9,024 bases of DNA from an uncultured bacterium. Its GTDB lineage: Bacteria > Vulcanimicrobiota > CADAWZ01. The stretch's first letter is position 1; the number at the start of each line of letters is the position of its first letter. The position numbers were made by a program, and so were the translations under genes. Below are positions 1 through 6,519 of this stretch, piece by piece. The stretch is from the NCBI GenBank assembly GCA_949288455.1, contig CASEKF010000010.1:1-9024 (forward strand). The letters run 5' to 3'. The notes under the pieces are model-generated. The model saw only the letters and a list, made by a program, of their open reading frames with translations, was not told the origin of the DNA and made no database searches.

Positions 1-117
1 CTCGGCGGCTTTAGCGAAAAGGTTCCACCTGTTCCCATACCGAACACAGCAGTTAAGCTTTTCATCTTCGATGGTACTGAATCGGCAGCGATTTGGGAGA
101 GTAGAGAACCGCCGGGA
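1..117 (+). rRNA. rrf: 5S ribosomal RNA
   Basis: The sequence carries the conserved 5S core: the stretch CCATACCGAACACAGCAGTT (37-56) followed by AAGC is loop C/helix III, and GATGGTACTG (70-79) with TTGGGAGAGTAG (93-104) matches the helix IV/V region. The first bases (CTCGGCGG, 1-8) pair with CCGCCGGG (109-116) to close helix I, which fixes both ends to within a base or two. The gene is thus essentially complete, although one or two 5' bases could lie before the window. It is presumably the last gene of a 16S-23S-5S operon whose rest lies to the left. The sequence style resembles Firmicutes 5S RNAs. Identification is certain; exact termini are inferred from pairing. Confidence 0.96.
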
Positions 118-128
118 TTTAAAAATTG

Positions 129-158
129 AGAGGTCTTTTAATAGGCCTCTATTTTTTT
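129..158 (+). terminator. Rho-independent terminator of the rRNA operon
   Basis: AGAGGTC (129-135) pairs with GGCCTCT (144-150), giving a 7-bp stem with one G-T wobble and an 8-nt loop. Seven T residues follow (152-158). It lies about 12 nt after the 5S gene, where an rRNA operon terminator is expected. Confidence 0.9.
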
Positions 159-171
159 ATATTTTGCGTCG

Positions 172-200
172 TTTTCTTATATTTTAGTTTATGCTATAAT
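172..200 (+). promoter_or_regulatory. extended -10 (sigma-A type) promoter
   Basis: TGCTATAAT at 192-200 is a perfect extended -10 element (TGn plus consensus TATAAT). The -35 region 16-17 nt upstream (around 172-178, TTTTCTT) is poor, which is common when TGn is present. Transcription would start near 206-208, giving a leader of about 40 nt before the ATG at 247. It lies just after the rRNA terminator, so the following two genes have their own promoter. No operator or riboswitch structure is visible in the short leader. Confidence 0.75.
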
Positions 201-246
201 ATTATGGCTCTATTTAAGCATTTTATATCTTTCTGGAGATTTATTT

Positions 247-1158
247 ATGTTGTTAATGAACGCTTTATCCCTCGTCGATAAAAAGATAATTGATCCCTAT
301 TTACAATTCAGGCCTTACTACGCTTCCGACGGTACTTTCGCTAATTTATTTATTTGGCAAAATCTTTATAGAACTAAATTTGCTATAGACGAAGATTTTC
401 TTTTTATTAACGGGGGCTGTGAAGAACATATTGAGTTTTGCGGATTTATGTACCCTTTCGGAGAAGGAGATTTATCCAAACCTCTTTATAAAATTAGAGA
501 ATATTGTTTATATTATGGAATTCGTCCTCGTATTTTAGGAATTACCGAGGATATGAAAAACGAGCTTCAAGAAAAATTTCCCGGAAATTTTATCTTTATA
601 GAAGATCGAAATAGCGCCGACTATATTTATTTGACGTCTGATTTATCTTCTTTAGTAGGTAAAAAATATCATGCGAAGAAAAATTTGGTAAATAAGTTTT
701 TAGAAGAATATGACGAGAGATATTCTTTTTCCGATATTACTCCAGATAATCTAGGAGAAGTATTTGAATATCAAAAAAAATGGATGTCGCGTCATGAGAA
801 TTTGGACGCTTTTGATATCGAACAGGAGGCTCAAGCTATTAAAATAATGCTTGAAAATTTTGAGGCTTTGAATGGAAGAGGCTTAATTTTAAAGGTTGAC
901 GGCGAGATATGCGCATATACGATGGGAAGCGAAGCTAATAAAGACGTTTTCGTCGTTCAGTTTGAAAAGGCGGACGTTTTCGTAAAAGGAGCCTATCAGT
1001 TTATTAATAAGGCGTTTGCCGATCGACTTAAAGCTTATAAGTATTTGAATAGAGAAGACGATATGGGTATAGAAGGTTTAAGAAAAGCTAAACTTTCGTA
1101 CCATCCGGCTATGTTGCTGAAAAAATACGACGTAGTTTGGGCAATGGACGAAAAATGA
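247..1158 (+). CDS. DUF2156 / phosphatidylglycerol lysyltransferase C-terminal-like protein
   Basis: This 303-residue protein matches the stand-alone DUF2156 (LPG_synthase_C) family, which has a double GNAT-like fold related to the catalytic part of MprF and to Fem transferases. Two family hallmarks are visible: a basic block around residues 138-150 (GKKYHAKKNLVNKF) and the C-terminal block around 268-286 (NREDDMGIEGLRKAK followed by SYHP). No membrane segments are present, so it lacks the flippase part of MprF and should be cytoplasmic. Relatives transfer aminoacyl groups from aminoacyl-tRNA to lipids or peptides, but the substrate of short DUF2156 proteins is generally unknown and none can be assigned here. 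The ATG at 247 is chosen because GGAG (235-238) lies 8 nt upstream; an in-frame ATG at 256 is possible but less well spaced. The stop overlaps the next start as ATGA, so the two genes are co-translated. Confidence 0.85.
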   Translation: MLLMNALSLVDKKIIDPYLQFRPYYASDGTFANLFIWQNLYRTKFAIDEDFLFINGGCEEHIEFCGFMYPFGEGDLSKPLYKIREYCLYYGIRPRILGITEDMKNELQEKFPGNFIFIEDRNSADYIYLTSDLSSLVGKKYHAKKNLVNKFLEEYDERYSFSDITPDNLGEVFEYQKKWMSRHENLDAFDIEQEAQAIKIMLENFEALNGRGLILKVDGEICAYTMGSEANKDVFVVQFEKADVFVKGAYQFINKAFADRLKAYKYLNREDDMGIEGLRKAKLSYHPAMLLKKYDVVWAMDEK

Positions 1159-1982
1159 TAAGATTAGCGACTCATTTTGATATATATAAGATAGAATCTT
1201 TATGGAAAGACGTTTTTGCAGACGATTTTGATTTTTTTAAAGTTTATAAAAAATATTTTGATTTAAAAAATTCGACTATATGCGTTGAAGACGAAGTTTA
1301 TAAGGGGATGGCTCATTTTATTCCTTGTATGTTATCTTTTGGAGACGAAAAGATAAAAGGACTTTATATTTTTTCAGTAGCCGTTTCTTTGGAATATAGA
1401 GGCAGGGGAATTGCTTCTCAAATATTGGCTTTTTTAAGCGATTACGCAGATTCTAAAAGATATGATTTTATTTGCTTAATACCTGCAAACGAATCGTTAT
1501 TTAAGTTTTATTATAAATTTGGCTATGAGCCGTTTTTTTATATAAAAAAAATAACGCCTAAAAGATTAAAATGTAATTTTATTTTTAGATCTCCTAAGAA
1601 ATATGATTTAAAAATTTTAAATTCAATTTATGAAAGTTTTTTGAAGGATAGGCTTTTTGCGCTGAGAACGCTGGAACTTTGGAGTTATATTATAGAAAGC
1701 GAAAACGTTTTAGTTTGTCTGGATAAAGATGAGATCGTAGGTTACGTCGTATACGCTGCCGATATAGTCTACGAAGTCTTTGCCGCAGAAGGATATTCGG
1801 CGGAAGACATTTTATCTGCCTTCGCTTGCCGAAGTTCGATTTTAATTGCCTTAGCCCCTGCCGCCTATGGGGAAGGTATCCCTTTCGGATGCGTTAAGTT
1901 TTGCGGGAGCAATCGATTGAAGCGGCAGGATGTGAAATTTGCGCGGCAATTGCCATATATGAATCTTCTCTTTAATACTTAA
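1155..1982 (+). CDS. GNAT family N-acetyltransferase
   Basis: The 275-residue product has the GNAT acetyl-CoA fold in its N-terminal half. Motif A is around residues 74-91, with the pyrophosphate-binding loop R-G-R-G-I-A (82-87) after the hydrophobic strand IFSVAV. Motif B is around 107-126 (LIPANESLFKFYYKFGYEP). The C-terminal half (about 145-275) is a second, less recognisable domain, as in two-domain Eis-like GNATs, and ends in PYMNLLF. The likely activity is acetyl transfer from acetyl-CoA to an amine in the cytoplasm; the substrate cannot be named. The ATG at 1155 is chosen because it forms an ATGA overlap with the upstream stop and has GGA 6 nt before it. An in-frame TTG at 1137 would add six unconvincing residues. 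The last 240 nt are much richer in G+C than the preceding part. The stop TAA shares bases with the stop of the convergent gene. Confidence 0.88.
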   Translation: MIRLATHFDIYKIESLWKDVFADDFDFFKVYKKYFDLKNSTICVEDEVYKGMAHFIPCMLSFGDEKIKGLYIFSVAVSLEYRGRGIASQILAFLSDYADSKRYDFICLIPANESLFKFYYKFGYEPFFYIKKITPKRLKCNFIFRSPKKYDLKILNSIYESFLKDRLFALRTLELWSYIIESENVLVCLDKDEIVGYVVYAADIVYEVFAAEGYSAEDILSAFACRSSILIALAPAAYGEGIPFGCVKFCGSNRLKRQDVKFARQLPYMNLLFNT

Positions 1983-1988
1983 TTAAAG
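1970..1988. other. inverted repeat over the shared stop codons of two convergent operons
   Basis: CTTTAAT (1970-1976) and ATTAAAG (1982-1988) form a perfect 7-bp inverted repeat with loop ACTTA, centred on the TTAA that supplies both stop codons. TTATATTTT follows on the + strand. The stem is almost all A-T, so at best it is a weak bidirectional terminator. No better terminator is visible between the operons, so antisense read-through is plausible. Confidence 0.4.
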
Positions 1989-3085
1989 TTATATTTTAAT
2001 AGAGCGGGTATATATCTTTCCACGGCTTCGTATATGAAAACGTCAGGCTTTTCTTCGTCTATCATTTCTTGTTTGAAATCATGATAGATAATATATACGG
2101 ATTCTTCGTAGTATGGAGATAATATTGGAATCATAAGATTTGTAAAACTATCTCTTACCATCATTAATTTTCCCAGTCTTGGTTTGGGAGCAGTATATCT
2201 TAATTCATTTGTCGCTGATGGAACGGGCTTTATTTCCGTTTTTTCAATTCCTTTTAAAACATATTCGTAAGGCTCTGTAAATATATGCTCAATTCCTGTT
2301 ATTCGAGCTAGATCATATCCGGCTTTTTCTATTTCTCCCGTTCTTTTTTCATATTGAATTCCTAATTCTTCAAGGCGTTTTATTTTTATTCCCTGAAGCT
2401 CCAATATTTTTTGCGCGGTTATATATGCTCCGGCCGCGTTCCAATGAGTATCTATTTTATAGTATAGAACGTCAGTTTTTTTTGCGTTCTGAAGATCTTG
2501 ATAAGGATATATTATGTTTATGTCGGTATGCTTTGTTAGATAGTCAATGAGTTGATCTGTGCGAGATATGCCTTTTTTCCTTATTATTGCTTTAGGCATG
2601 TATTCCGAATACATATTTTCTTTGTTTGGGCATATTGTTAGTATGAATTCACAGTTTCTACTTTCTAGATATCGTTTTAAAACGGTCAAATTTTCCGTGA
2701 TTTTTTTGAGTTCTTCTTCTGTAAAAAGATTTATTCTTTTATAGTCCGCCAGAGGATCTCCATCGTTTATGTCTTTATAGAAAAGCCAGCCTTTATCAGA
2801 TATTATAATTTGATTGGATTCTATGTCTTTAAACAGAGAGTATTGCGTAATTCTATAAAGGGTTATAAAAAAGCTTCTAAACGGCAGGTTATCCTGATAA
2901 TAACCTTCAAATTCCCTCGGAAATTCTTTCATAGTGAGACTGTTAAAAACGGGAAATTGTTTTAGGCGCCTATTTTCCGAGTTTGATGCGTCAGCGATAT
3001 TTGGGCTTATAAAAAACCATAGGATAGAGGGGGCGGCAATAAGAAATAAGAAGCCTATTACGTTAAGTTTTTTATATATATTCAT
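1979..3085 (-). CDS. membrane-anchored AlgJ/AlgX/DHHW-like SGNH protein, copy 4 (last gene of operon)
   Basis: This 368-residue protein starts with a short basic segment and one hydrophobic helix (about residues 9-27). The rest should lie outside the membrane. The outer domain has the SENRRLKQFP block (36-45), the CPNKEN...EYMP block (152-164), D-T-H-W (212-215) and R-D-S-F (311-314). In the AlgJ/AlgX acetyltransferases, a circularly permuted SGNH fold places the Asp-x-His pair before the Ser. By analogy D212, H214 and S313 form the candidate triad. The inferred role is O-acylation of a surface polysaccharide using acyl groups supplied by the upstream MBOAT proteins. It overlaps the preceding gene by ATGA and has GGAAGG (3092-3097) 6 nt before the ATG. 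It appears closest to copy 3, with shared KAGYDLA, EKTE and LGK patterns. Specificity is unknown. Confidence 0.82.
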   Translation of the reverse strand: MNIYKKLNVIGFLFLIAAPSILWFFISPNIADASNSENRRLKQFPVFNSLTMKEFPREFEGYYQDNLPFRSFFITLYRITQYSLFKDIESNQIIISDKGWLFYKDINDGDPLADYKRINLFTEEELKKITENLTVLKRYLESRNCEFILTICPNKENMYSEYMPKAIIRKKGISRTDQLIDYLTKHTDINIIYPYQDLQNAKKTDVLYYKIDTHWNAAGAYITAQKILELQGIKIKRLEELGIQYEKRTGEIEKAGYDLARITGIEHIFTEPYEYVLKGIEKTEIKPVPSATNELRYTAPKPRLGKLMMVRDSFTNLMIPILSPYYEESVYIIYHDFKQEMIDEEKPDVFIYEAVERYIPALLKYNFN

Positions 3086-4197
3086 AGTTTGCCTTCCGTA
3101 AAATTATATTTTAAAAGCTCCGGAAGATATCTTTCGGTCGTTTCGTAAATAAAGACGTCAGGATTTTCCCGCGAGATCATGTCTTGCGTAAATTTATAGT
3201 ATATAACGCAAAGCGACTCTTTATAATAAGGAGCTAATATAGGGATCATCATGTTTGCGAAACTGTCATGAACTATCATCATTTTGCCTAATACGGGAGA
3301 TGAAGAAGAATATAACGCTATTCCTTCTGCAGAATTTATAAGATTATATTCAGTCTTTTCAACTCCATTTAAAGCGTATTCATAAGGTTCTTCCAAGACG
3401 TTTCTCGCCCCCGTAAGATTGGCAAGATCGTAACCGGCCTTTGCCGCGTCTCCTGTTCTGGCTTTGTAATTTATTGATAATTCGTCTATATCCTTTACGC
3501 GTATCCCCTGTATTTTTAAAAGTTCTTTCGCCGCTATATAGCCGCCTACGGCGTTCCAGTGTATATCTGTTTTATAGTATAAAAATCGTATCTTCTTCGC
3601 TTCGATCAGAGCTTTATATGGGTATACCGCCGTTATGCTGGTATGTTTTTGTAAGTGCTCCAGCAGCTGTTCCGTACGCGAAGCTCCTTTTTTTCTTATT
3701 ATTGAATCGGGCATATATTCATAATATATATTTTCTTTATTTGGACATATTATGAAGATAAATTCACAATTTATTTTTTTTAAATACGATTGCAGATTTA
3801 AAAGATTTCGCGTTATTTTTTCAAGTTCTTCCGTTTTGAAGAGATTTATTTTTTTATAATCGGAAATGTGATCTCCATCCTCCGGAGATTTGTAAAATAG
3901 CCACCCGTCTTTAGCGAAAAGCGTTTTAGGAGATTCCGCTTCTTTAATAATCTGATATTGAAGATTTCCGTATAAACTTATTAAGGCCGTTCTGAACGGA
4001 AGACGATCGGCGTAAAAGGCTTCGAAATCTTTTGGAAATTGTTTCAAGGTTATAGAGTTCAAAACCGGAAAGTCTTTTAGACGCCTATTTTCTATGTTAA
4101 CATGTTCTATATTTGGACTTATAAAAAACCATAAAACCGAAGGAGCGGTAATAAGACATAAAAAAGTTATGATAATAAGTTTATCATGCAGCTTCAT
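3082..4197 (-). CDS. membrane-anchored AlgJ/AlgX/DHHW-like SGNH protein, copy 3
   Basis: The 371-residue product has one N-terminal membrane helix (about 8-27) and then the common outer domain: ENRRLKDFP (36-44), CPNKEN...EYMP (151-163), D-I-H-W (211-214) and H-D-S-F (310-313). Candidate triad residues are D211, H213 and S312, by analogy with AlgJ/AlgX. It is the only one of the four paralogues with Ile inside the D-x-H-W motif and with His instead of Arg before the D-S-F, changes next to the presumed active site that could alter substrate choice. The ATG is well supported by AAAGGAG (4206-4212) 8 nt upstream. The gene is separated from copy 2 by 80 nt, the only sizeable gap among the four, and overlaps copy 4 by ATGA. 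It probably acts outside the cell on a surface glycan; the acceptor is unknown. Confidence 0.82.
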   Translation of the reverse strand: MKLHDKLIIITFLCLITAPSVLWFFISPNIEHVNIENRRLKDFPVLNSITLKQFPKDFEAFYADRLPFRTALISLYGNLQYQIIKEAESPKTLFAKDGWLFYKSPEDGDHISDYKKINLFKTEELEKITRNLLNLQSYLKKINCEFIFIICPNKENIYYEYMPDSIIRKKGASRTEQLLEHLQKHTSITAVYPYKALIEAKKIRFLYYKTDIHWNAVGGYIAAKELLKIQGIRVKDIDELSINYKARTGDAAKAGYDLANLTGARNVLEEPYEYALNGVEKTEYNLINSAEGIALYSSSSPVLGKMMIVHDSFANMMIPILAPYYKESLCVIYYKFTQDMISRENPDVFIYETTERYLPELLKYNFTEGKL

Positions 4198-4277
4198 CTT
4201 TCTTACTCCTTTCTTCCAAGGGTTTATATTAATATTTGAGGTCTTCTTTACGAGCGATAATTGCGATTTGGACGGTT
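4198..4277 (-). promoter_or_regulatory. 80-nt intergenic gap with strong ribosome binding site
   Basis: This gap divides the four SGNH-like genes into two ATGA-coupled pairs. It holds a near-perfect Shine-Dalgarno AAAGGAG (4206-4212, read on the minus strand) for copy 3 and a 10-bp A-T palindrome ATATTAATAT (4226-4235). No terminator hairpin is seen. A -10-like reading of the palindrome is possible but no matching -35 is evident, so an internal promoter is not supported. Independent translation initiation of the second pair is supported. Confidence 0.55.
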
Positions 4278-5390
4278 TTATTGAGGCTCTTCGAAGTTAT
4301 AGTTTAACAGAGCCGGAAGAGTTCTTTCTACCGCCTGGTATACGAACGTTTCGGGTTTTTCCGCGTCTATGCATTCCTTGCTGAAATAATGGTAGACTAT
4401 AAAAGTAGAATCCTTATAGAAAGCGGATAAAATGGGCATCATGGGAATTGAAAAGCTGTCTCTTATAACTAATAATCTATTTCTACTTGCGTTAGGAGAT
4501 ACGTACCTGATTATTTGATGATCTAAAACGGTTATTTCCGGGTTTATTTCCGAATATCCGGAAATTTTATATTCGTACGGTTCTGTAAAAATATCTTTCG
4601 CTCCCGACAAATTAGCTAAATCGTAACCCATAGCCGCTTGAGCTCCCGTTTTTTTCGAAGGAGTTATTGAGACCGCGTCCAGCTCTTTTAGAGATATTCC
4701 AAGTTTCGAAAGAATATCTCTAGCGGTGATATATCCTCCTATGTCATTCCAGTGAGTATCGGTTTTATAATAGATAAAAAATTTCTTTTTCGCTTCCAGA
4801 AGTTCTTCGTAAGGATAGACTATATTTATATCGGTATGTCGCTTTAAATAATCTAAAAGTTGCTCCGTCCTAGATATGCCGTTTTTTCTAAGTATGGCGT
4901 CCGGCATATATTCGTAATACATATTTTCTTTGTTGGGACAGATCGTGAATATAAATTCGCAATTTCTTCTCTTTAGGTAGGTTTTTAAGTCTCTTAAGTT
5001 TTTGGTTATTTTTTCTAGCTCTTCCTGAGTAAAAAGATTGACTCGTTTATAGTCAGATATAGGATCTCCGTCGTGTTCATCCTTATAAAACAGCCATCCG
5101 TCTTTTCCAAAAAGAATTCTGGGATTTTCTATGTCTTTTAAAATTTCGTATTGCGTAAGGGCATAGAGTCTTATTAAAATATTTCTGAAAGGCATATGAT
5201 CCGAATGCCATAGGTCAAATTGTTCCGGAAACTGTTTGTAAGTTATAGAGGAGAACTCAGGAAATACGGTAAAGGGCCTGTTAAGCGTATTTTCAGTTTT
5301 TAATTTCGGATCCGCGAAAAACCATAGAAAATAAGGAACCGTTATAAGACTGATAAATAAATATATCAATATTTTATCGTGAAGTTTCAT
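4278..5390 (-). CDS. membrane-anchored AlgJ/AlgX/DHHW-like SGNH protein, copy 2
   Basis: The 370-residue protein has a single N-terminal membrane helix (about 8-27) and an outer SGNH-like domain. Visible blocks are D-x-M-P-F-R (64-69, weaker than its paralogues' L-P-F-R), CPNKEN...EYMP (151-163), D-T-H-W (211-214), a GYDLANLSGA segment (255-264) and R-D-S-F (310-313). D211, H213 and S312 are the candidate triad by analogy with AlgJ/AlgX. The ENRRL element after the membrane helix in the other copies is altered to LNRPF (36-40). The start overlaps the stop of copy 1 as ATGA, with GAGG (5396-5399) 5 nt before the ATG, so translation is likely coupled. It shares the MKLHDK start with copy 3. The predicted role is transfer of acyl groups from an MBOAT partner to an extracellular glycan; this is inferred from family and context only. 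Confidence 0.82.
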   Translation of the reverse strand: MKLHDKILIYLFISLITVPYFLWFFADPKLKTENTLNRPFTVFPEFSSITYKQFPEQFDLWHSDHMPFRNILIRLYALTQYEILKDIENPRILFGKDGWLFYKDEHDGDPISDYKRVNLFTQEELEKITKNLRDLKTYLKRRNCEFIFTICPNKENMYYEYMPDAILRKNGISRTEQLLDYLKRHTDINIVYPYEELLEAKKKFFIYYKTDTHWNDIGGYITARDILSKLGISLKELDAVSITPSKKTGAQAAMGYDLANLSGAKDIFTEPYEYKISGYSEINPEITVLDHQIIRYVSPNASRNRLLVIRDSFSIPMMPILSAFYKDSTFIVYHYFSKECIDAEKPETFVYQAVERTLPALLNYNFEEPQ

Positions 5391-6505
5391 TTCCGCCTCG
5401 CGTAATCGTCTGTAATTAGTCTGTAGGTATACCTTTCCTGAATTTCATATATAAAGACGTCAGGCTTTTCCCGATCTATCCAGCTTAGATCGAAAAAATA
5501 ATAAAGAAGAAAAACCGATTCTCTATATTGAGAGGCAAGAATAGGCATCATATCTTCTCCAAAAGAGTCTCTTATCATCATAAGTTTACCTTCAGCTAAA
5601 GATTCGGCAAACATTCTGGTTTCCCGATCTGCGGAAGGAACTACTTTAGGCTTTATGTCGGAATATCCTACCAGATCAAACCGGTAAGGTTCTTCAAGAA
5701 TATAATTGATGCCGGCAAGTTTGGCAAGATCATATCCTTTACCTAATTTTGCCGACGAGCCTTTAGATTCTTGTTTGCGTTTCGTCAAAAGTTCTAAAGA
5801 AGGCATATCTTTCTCAAGAGCCTGCAGCGCCGCCTTTGAGGCCTCATACGCTCCTTGCGCGTTCCAGTGAGTATCATATTTTTGATACAATACTCCATGT
5901 TTTTTTGCCTTTATCAGTTCTTCTAGAGGGTATATTACTTTTATGTCTGTCGTCTGTCTCAGGCGTTCTATAAATTGTTCTGTATTAGACTGTCCTTGTT
6001 TCCTTAAAATTGAATCGGGCATATATTCGGAATATACGTTTTCTTTATTTGGACAAATCAGCAATATAAAATCAGAACCTCTTTCTTTGAGATATTGCTG
6101 AAGCAAAAGAATATTTGCCGTCATTTTGTCAAGTTCGTCTTTAGAGTACGACGCAGTTCGCTTGTAATTCGTAATAGGATCTCCGTCGTTTTTATTTTGA
6201 TAAAACATCCAGCCGTTTTTTGCAAATAGAGTTCTATCCGATTCTACGTTTTTAAGCGTCCAATACTGAATTAAAGAATATAGCCTGATTAGCTCGTTTC
6301 TAAAAGGGAGATGATCCTGATAATACCCTTCGAAATTTTCCGGAAATTCTTTCACGGTTAAAGCGTTAAAAACCGGCAGTTCTCTTAAAGCCCTGTTTTC
6401 CATGCTTTCATGTTTTATGTTTGGGCTTACGAAAAACCATACTATCCCCGGGAGAGTAAGCAATGCTATGAATACGACGATTAAAATTTTACCGTAAATT
6501 TGCAT
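5387..6505 (-). CDS. membrane-anchored AlgJ/AlgX/DHHW-like SGNH protein, copy 1
   Basis: The 372-residue product follows the second MBOAT gene by only 14 nt, which argues for direct functional partnership. It has an N-terminal membrane helix (about 7-27), MENRALRELP (35-44), CPNKEN...EYMP (151-163), D-T-H-W (211-214) and R-D-S-F (312-315). Candidate triad residues are D211, H213 and S314. It is the most distinct of the four: the 228-258 segment is charged, lysine-rich and slightly longer, the C-terminus (YARRK) lacks the NYNF/KYNF ending of the others, and the Cys near position 144 is replaced by Ser. The ATG at 6505 has no recognisable Shine-Dalgarno sequence (leader AAAATAAAACTAAT), so initiation probably depends on coupling to the MBOAT stop or on an A-rich unstructured leader. 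No alternative start fits, because the membrane helix begins at once. Acceptor unknown. Confidence 0.82.
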   Translation of the reverse strand: MQIYGKILIVVFIALLTLPGIVWFFVSPNIKHESMENRALRELPVFNALTVKEFPENFEGYYQDHLPFRNELIRLYSLIQYWTLKNVESDRTLFAKNGWMFYQNKNDGDPITNYKRTASYSKDELDKMTANILLLQQYLKERGSDFILLICPNKENVYSEYMPDSILRKQGQSNTEQFIERLRQTTDIKVIYPLEELIKAKKHGVLYQKYDTHWNAQGAYEASKAALQALEKDMPSLELLTKRKQESKGSSAKLGKGYDLAKLAGINYILEEPYRFDLVGYSDIKPKVVPSADRETRMFAESLAEGKLMMIRDSFGEDMMPILASQYRESVFLLYYFFDLSWIDREKPDVFIYEIQERYTYRLITDDYARRK

Positions 6506-6519
6506 ATTAGTTTTATTTT

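Noticed and set aside
164-169. TTGCGT as the -35 element for the promoter at 192-200
   Set aside because: It lies 25 nt before the TATAAT, too far for a normal 16-18 nt spacer; the extended -10 element explains the promoter better.
1137-1154. TTG start extending the GNAT protein by six residues
   Set aside because: The ATG at 1155 forms the typical ATGA overlap with the upstream stop and begins directly with a GNAT-like N-terminus. The TTG adds residues without family support.
2559-4384. Plus-strand open frames of 61, 104 and 96 codons at 2559-2744, 3441-3755 and 4094-4384
   Set aside because: They lie antisense within or across the conserved SGNH-like genes, show no recognisable domains and are explained as shadows of the real coding strand.
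1979-6505. The four tandem genes as transposon or phage repeats
   Set aside because: There are no terminal inverted repeats, transposase or target duplications, and the copies are diverged full-length paralogues with intact motifs, as expected from older tandem gene duplication.
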